From Candidatus Izemoplasmatales bacterium (lineage in GTDB: Bacteria; Bacillota_I; Bacilli_A; Izemoplasmatales; Hujiaoplasmataceae), in NCBI GenBank assembly GCA_028699855.1, contig JAQVTV010000028.1:1-9554 (forward strand): DNA of 9,554 bases, in the 5' to 3' direction. Every line of letters begins with the position of its first letter. Positions within the stretch are counted from its first letter, which is position 1. Shown in pieces: positions 6,553 through 9,554 of this stretch. The position numbers and the translations under genes were made by a program. A model generated the notes under the pieces. That model saw only the letters and a list, made by a program, of their open reading frames with translations, had not been told where the DNA came from and did no database searches.

Positions 6553-6558
6553 AGGTGA
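6553..6558 (+). promoter_or_regulatory. Ribosome binding site that selects ATG 6564 for uvrC
   Basis: AGGTGA lies 5 bases before ATG 6564. The longer frame from TTG 6549 starts upstream of the predicted transcription start and reads through this site, so it is rejected. Confidence 0.8.
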
Positions 6559-6563
6559 AGAAA

Positions 6564-8324
6564 ATGCATCCAACGATCAAGCAAAAAATCGATAGTCTCC
6601 CCGAGGCTCCGGGCAGTTACCAGATGCTCGATGAAAACAACCGCATCATCTACGTAGGTAAGGCCAAGAATTTGCGTTCTCGTGTCCGATCGTATTTTAC
6701 GGGTAGCCATGATCAAAAAACGCAAAGTCTCGTGGCCAATATCCGTGACTTTACCTATATCGTGACCGCCTCGGAACTGGAGGCGTTTTTGCTTGAATTA
6801 TCGTTGATCAAAGAACACAGTCCGCGGTATAATATCATGCTGATGGATGATAAGACTTATCCGCATATCGCGATCACCGACGAGACACATCCGCGGCTGT
6901 TGATTACCCGCTCGATCGATCAGAAAAATATAAACATTTTCGGTCCTTTTCCCGATGCGAGATCCGCACGCGAAACACTCGCGCTTCTCAACCGCGTATA
7001 TCCGTTTCGCAAGTGCGATGTGATGCCGAAAAAATATTGTCTCTATTACCATATCGGGCAATGTCTGGGGCCTTGCGAGAACGATGTGGCACCACAGACG
7101 TATCAACCGATGATCGAGGGAGTCAGAAAACTTCTTCAAGGTCATATCAAGGAATTGATCGAAGATCTGACGCGCAAGATGCAAGAGGCATCCGATCAAT
7201 GGGTATATGAGAAAGCGAAAGAGTATCGCGATACGATTGATGCCGTGCAAAAAACGGTACTCAAGCAATCGGTCATTTTTCAGGATGCCGGGGACCGCGA
7301 CATCATTGCGTATCATACCTATGACCACTATATGGCTATTTCGATTCTCTTCATGCGTCAAGGACGTATCTTATTTTCGGAAAATCAGGTTGTGACGTAC
7401 TATCAAGATCCGATATCCGCATTTTTGGATTATGTCGCGCAGTTCTATGACCATCATTCCTTGCCGAAAGAAGTGCTTTTGCCCAGTTCGGCACCGCTTG
7501 ATTTGATCGGGCCTCTGTTGAACGACCGCGCCCGTTCTCCCCAAAAAGGCAAAAAAGCGGAACTCGTCAAACTCGCACACGACAATGCGCGCATTCATCT
7601 TGAAGCGAATTTGTCGACCTATCTCAAACAACATGACAAAACCATCGGAGCGATTGTGAAATTGGGAGAGATTTTGAACATCCCGACGCCGGAACGGATT
7701 GAAGCATTCGACAACTCCAACCTCTTCGGAGAGGCTGCTGTCTCGGCGATGGTCGTGTTTTCCCAAGGTTTGCCGGAAAAAAAAGGTTATCGTAAATATA
7801 AAGTCAAAAGCATCACTCAACCCGATGATTATCACACGATGCAGGAGGTCGTCTATCGCCGTTATCAACGCTTATTGGTCGAAGGTGGGAAAATGCCCGA
7901 TTTGATCATCACGGACGGGGGACGGACGCAGTACCAGGCGACGAAGGAAGTCATCGATCAACTCTATCTCGAGATTCCTGTGATCGGGCTCAAAAAAGAT
8001 GAACATCATCGTACCCATGCGATTGTGACCGAGACCGATGAATGGATTATCGATCGACATGATATGCTATATTTACTCCTAAATAAAATTCAAGAAGAAG
8101 CCCACCGTTTCGCCATTTCCTTTCATCGCAACCTGCAATCGAAAAAAATCTATGCCTCGATATTGAATGCGATTCCTTCGATCGGATCGAAAACGAAGAT
8201 GAAGTTGCTTCAGCAATTCAAGACTATCGAAAACATCGTATCCGCGACCGATGAAGAGTTGAAGCAACTCGGACTCAACCAGAAACAAATCGAAAATTTG
8301 CGCATCGCGCTTGTGAAAACATAA
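6564..8324 (+). CDS. uvrC: UvrABC excinuclease subunit C
   Basis: UvrC makes both incisions of nucleotide excision repair after UvrA and UvrB have marked the lesion. The 586 residues hold all expected parts. The GIY-YIG nuclease (about 13-95) has G-S-Y-Q-M (17-21) and I-Y-V-G-K-A (29-34) and makes the 3' cut. Cysteines 151, 159, 167 and 171 (C-x7-C-x7-C-x3-C) match the conserved set reported to hold an Fe-S cluster in E. coli UvrC. A UVR motif for UvrB contact lies at about 197-232. The RNase H-like nuclease makes the 5' cut; probable catalytic residues are D383 (A-F-D-N-S-N), D451 (I-T-D-G-G-R) and H514 (E-E-A-H-R-F). A double helix-hairpin-helix covers about 530-582 (I-P-S-I-G-S-K). It has its own promoter, starts a new unit after the nusA operon terminator, and has no clear terminator after it. 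Confidence 0.98.
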   Translation: MHPTIKQKIDSLPEAPGSYQMLDENNRIIYVGKAKNLRSRVRSYFTGSHDQKTQSLVANIRDFTYIVTASELEAFLLELSLIKEHSPRYNIMLMDDKTYPHIAITDETHPRLLITRSIDQKNINIFGPFPDARSARETLALLNRVYPFRKCDVMPKKYCLYYHIGQCLGPCENDVAPQTYQPMIEGVRKLLQGHIKELIEDLTRKMQEASDQWVYEKAKEYRDTIDAVQKTVLKQSVIFQDAGDRDIIAYHTYDHYMAISILFMRQGRILFSENQVVTYYQDPISAFLDYVAQFYDHHSLPKEVLLPSSAPLDLIGPLLNDRARSPQKGKKAELVKLAHDNARIHLEANLSTYLKQHDKTIGAIVKLGEILNIPTPERIEAFDNSNLFGEAAVSAMVVFSQGLPEKKGYRKYKVKSITQPDDYHTMQEVVYRRYQRLLVEGGKMPDLIITDGGRTQYQATKEVIDQLYLEIPVIGLKKDEHHRTHAIVTETDEWIIDRHDMLYLLLNKIQEEAHRFAISFHRNLQSKKIYASILNAIPSIGSKTKMKLLQQFKTIENIVSATDEELKQLGLNQKQIENLRIALVKT

Positions 8325-8350
8325 TTTATCTCGTGATGCATCCATCAATA

Positions 8351-8359
8351 TGATACAAT
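8351..8359 (+). promoter_or_regulatory. Extended -10 promoter before the exonuclease gene
   Basis: TG-A-TACAAT: the -10 hexamer TACAAT (8354-8359) with extended TGn (8351-8353). The -35 at 17-bp spacing is TCGTGA (8331-8336), a poor match. An imperfectly spaced inverted repeat, TGATG...CATCA (8334-8347), overlaps the -35/spacer. Transcription would start near 8366, so the gene can be expressed apart from uvrC. Confidence 0.6.
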
Positions 8360-8386
8360 AGTGATTAATACAAGCAAACAAAGAAT

Positions 8387-8390
8387 GAGG
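8387..8390 (+). promoter_or_regulatory. Ribosome binding site that selects ATG 8397
   Basis: GAGG lies 6 bases before ATG 8397. Upstream in-frame candidates (GTG 8361, ATG 8385, ATG 8391) are either ahead of the predicted transcript start or too close to this site. Confidence 0.6.
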
Positions 8391-8396
8391 ATGGAC

Positions 8397-9284
8397 ATGA
8401 CACAATTCACCTATGGCATCATTCACCAAGTTGTGGAAGACAATCGGATCATCGCGCTCAAATATCGCAAGCGCATCACATACTACTATTTTCCTCGCGG
8501 GATGTTTGCGAGTTTCACGGATTATTTTCGATGTGGAATTTATCTGTTTTTACGTGTACAGATGAAGTCCAGACTCTATCGGGGACGTCGCGTCTTCAAT
8601 GTGATCCACATCGAAAAAATCATGGATTCGGGGAGAAGATATCCGCATGTGTTTTATGATATCTCGACGATTAAGTCGGGAATCATCGGTGTCATCAACA
8701 CAAAAAAACCTCGGCTTTTTATCGATTTTGAGATGTCTATGCCACCCTATCGTCATTATGAGGACTTCATATCGGAAATCATTCAAGCGGGGATGATTCT
8801 GACGGATTCAGAAGGCAACATCATCGAGCAGCATGCGATGTACATCCGTCCTGAATTTTTTCCGAAACTCACCGATCGCACAAGCAAGTTCTTGCGCATC
8901 ACCCAAGCAGATTTGGACCAAGGGATATCGTATGTGGAGTTCTATTCACTTTTAAGGCGACTATATCAGGAATATCAGCCGATGATCATTGTCTGGGGCA
9001 GGAACGATACATTGGAGTTGTCCAAACTGAACCGTCTTCACCATTTGCGCGATCTCACCAAGAAAATGCAGTTCATCGATCTCTTGAAACTGCATAAGAC
9101 ATATTACGGACTCAAAAACGATTTAGGATTGTTCCACGCGTATTGTCTGTATTCCGGAGAAGAACTTCTCGATCAACGCCATGATGCTTTTCAGGACGCA
9201 GATACGACGAGAAAGGTGTTCCACTGGTTCAAAGAAACGGCGAACTCTGAACGGGTGATGACGATAGGTGATCATGATGCGTAG
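8397..9284 (+). CDS. DEDDh 3'-5' exonuclease (KapD/DnaQ-like) with extra N-terminal domain
   Basis: Residues about 106-280 of this 295-residue protein form an RNase T/DnaQ-superfamily exonuclease, a two-metal enzyme that removes nucleotides from 3' ends. The DEDDh residues are visible: D110 and E112 in F-I-D-F-E-M (ExoI), D194 in W-G-R-N-D-T (ExoII), and H252 with D257 in H-D-A-F-Q-D (ExoIII, the H-x4-D spacing of the DEDDh class). The ExoI D-F-E-M form resembles the KapD/ERI-1 branch more than the D-x-E-T-T-G of PolIII epsilon. Residues 1 to about 100 are a separate basic, beta-rich region (T-Y-G-I-I-H-Q-V-V... to V-F-N-V-I-H-I-E-K-I) that could be an OB-fold; B. subtilis KapD lacks such a region. 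Substrate (RNA or DNA) is unknown. Position after uvrC hints at nucleic-acid repair or turnover, but it has its own promoter. Its end overlaps the transporter gene by 8 bases. Confidence 0.88.
   Translation: MTQFTYGIIHQVVEDNRIIALKYRKRITYYYFPRGMFASFTDYFRCGIYLFLRVQMKSRLYRGRRVFNVIHIEKIMDSGRRYPHVFYDISTIKSGIIGVINTKKPRLFIDFEMSMPPYRHYEDFISEIIQAGMILTDSEGNIIEQHAMYIRPEFFPKLTDRTSKFLRITQADLDQGISYVEFYSLLRRLYQEYQPMIIVWGRNDTLELSKLNRLHHLRDLTKKMQFIDLLKLHKTYYGLKNDLGLFHAYCLYSGEELLDQRHDAFQDADTTRKVFHWFKETANSERVMTIGDHDA
9266..9271 (+). promoter_or_regulatory. Ribosome binding site for the transporter inside the exonuclease gene
   Basis: AGGTGA lies 5 bases before ATG 9277, the same site and spacing used by the methyltransferase gene and uvrC. 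This favours 9277 over the adjacent ATG at 9274, which would be only 2 bases from the site. Confidence 0.6.
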
Positions 9285-9554
9285 AGATCATGTGAACGGA
9301 TCCGACCATGTGTCGGTGAGATCAGGAGTGGCTTACGGCTCAGGGGATATGGCCTTCACCTTCGGCACGGCCATCACCGGTTTTTATTTATTGATTTTTT
9401 TGACGAATGTCGTCGGTCTCAAAGGCTATATGGCTTCAGGGATCATCTTCATCGGTTTCGTATGGGATGCGATCACCGATCCCATCATCGGCTTCCATGC
9501 GGACCGAATCCGCTCCAAATTCGGACGTCGACGGGTGTTGATGCTTGCTTCCGC
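9277..9554 (+). CDS. GPH-family (MelB-like) cation:sugar symporter, N-terminal part
   Basis: Only the first 92 codons are present; the frame is still open at the window end. After a short hydrophilic leader (1-16) come S-G-V-A-Y-G-S-G-D-M-A-F and transmembrane helix 1 (about 24-47, ending T-N-V-V-G-L), then helix 2 (about 51-73) with W-D-A-I-T-D-P-I-I-G (63-72), then A-D-R-I-R-S-K-F-G-R-R-R (75-86). This Y-G-x-G-D / W-D-A-x-x-D-P / D-R-x-R-S-x-F-G-R arrangement is the signature of the glycoside-pentoside-hexuronide family of the major facilitator superfamily, inner-membrane symporters using Na+, H+ or Li+. D64 and D68 align with the helix-2 aspartates of MelB that bind the cation (D55 and D59). 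The Asp that binds sugar in MelB helix 1 (D19) appears to be Thr29 here, so melibiose should not be assumed. The start overlaps the exonuclease stop by 8 bases. Substrate unknown. Confidence 0.88.
   Translation, partial: MRRDHVNGSDHVSVRSGVAYGSGDMAFTFGTAITGFYLLIFLTNVVGLKGYMASGIIFIGFVWDAITDPIIGFHADRIRSKFGRRRVLMLAS

Noticed and set aside
6798..7361. 187-codon open frame on the - strand inside uvrC
   Set aside because: It is a shadow of uvrC: no ribosome-binding site or promoter, no recognisable motif, and uvrC is intact with all its domains over the same bases.
8325..8396. Possible terminator between uvrC and the exonuclease
   Set aside because: The only stem (8334-8347) has 5 bp and no T-run, so I did not call a terminator; readthrough from uvrC is possible.
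1..9554. tRNA, rRNA, CRISPR array, insertion sequence, phage or defence-system genes
   Set aside because: No cloverleaf, direct-repeat array, transposase or integrase motif, or terminal inverted repeat was seen on either strand. Apart from the unknown first gene, all genes fit housekeeping, repair or transport families.

Overview
This window looks like chromosomal DNA from a low-complexity Firmicutes/Mycoplasmatota-type bacterium (Acholeplasmatales or Izemoplasmatales-like is my best guess). The reasons are the order rimP-nusA-ylxR-ylxQ-infB-rbfA, strong AGGAGG/AGGTG ribosome-binding sites, extended -10 promoters, a NusA without C-terminal acidic repeats, and an IF2 with a very short N-terminus. 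G+C is about 45-50% in the lines I counted by eye, which is high for that group. TGA is a real stop here (trmH-like gene and nusA), so the Mycoplasma/Spiroplasma code is excluded. The lineage is an inference; no marker gene allows a firm placement.

Layout: every gene is on the + strand and almost all the DNA is coding. Positions 1-956 hold the 3' end of an unrecognised, very acidic, helical protein whose start lies before the window. It ends at an intrinsic terminator (974-1007). A two-gene unit follows: a SpoU/TrmH-family RNA 2'-O-methyltransferase (1040-1759) and a small YjdJ-type GNAT protein (1756-2052). Next comes the translation/transcription operon rimP-nusA-ylxR-ylxQ-infB-rbfA (2154-6486), from a promoter at 2058-2086 to a terminator at 6485-6507. 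An intrinsic-terminator-like hairpin sits in the rimP leader (2108-2132), consistent with attenuation or NusA autoregulation. A third block starts at a promoter just after that terminator: uvrC (6564-8324), a DEDDh 3'-5' exonuclease with an extra N-terminal domain (8397-9284), and the first 92 codons of a GPH/MelB-type transporter (9277 to the window end).

How the genes work together: RimP and RbfA mature the 30S subunit, IF2 places initiator tRNA and drives subunit joining, NusA controls elongation, pausing and termination, and YlxR and YlxQ are small RNA-binding partners. The methyltransferase adds an RNA-modification function. UvrC makes the incisions of nucleotide excision repair; the exonuclease is a separate nucleic-acid enzyme with its own promoter.

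Several starts differ from the longest open frame and were set by Shine-Dalgarno position. No mobile element, CRISPR array, tRNA or rRNA was seen, and no gene-free stretch exceeds about 100 bases. I found no clearly new multi-gene system. The points most worth checking are the rimP leader hairpin, the near-identical promoter/SD modules of the methyltransferase and uvrC, the exonuclease's N-terminal domain and the acidic repeat-like protein at the left edge.
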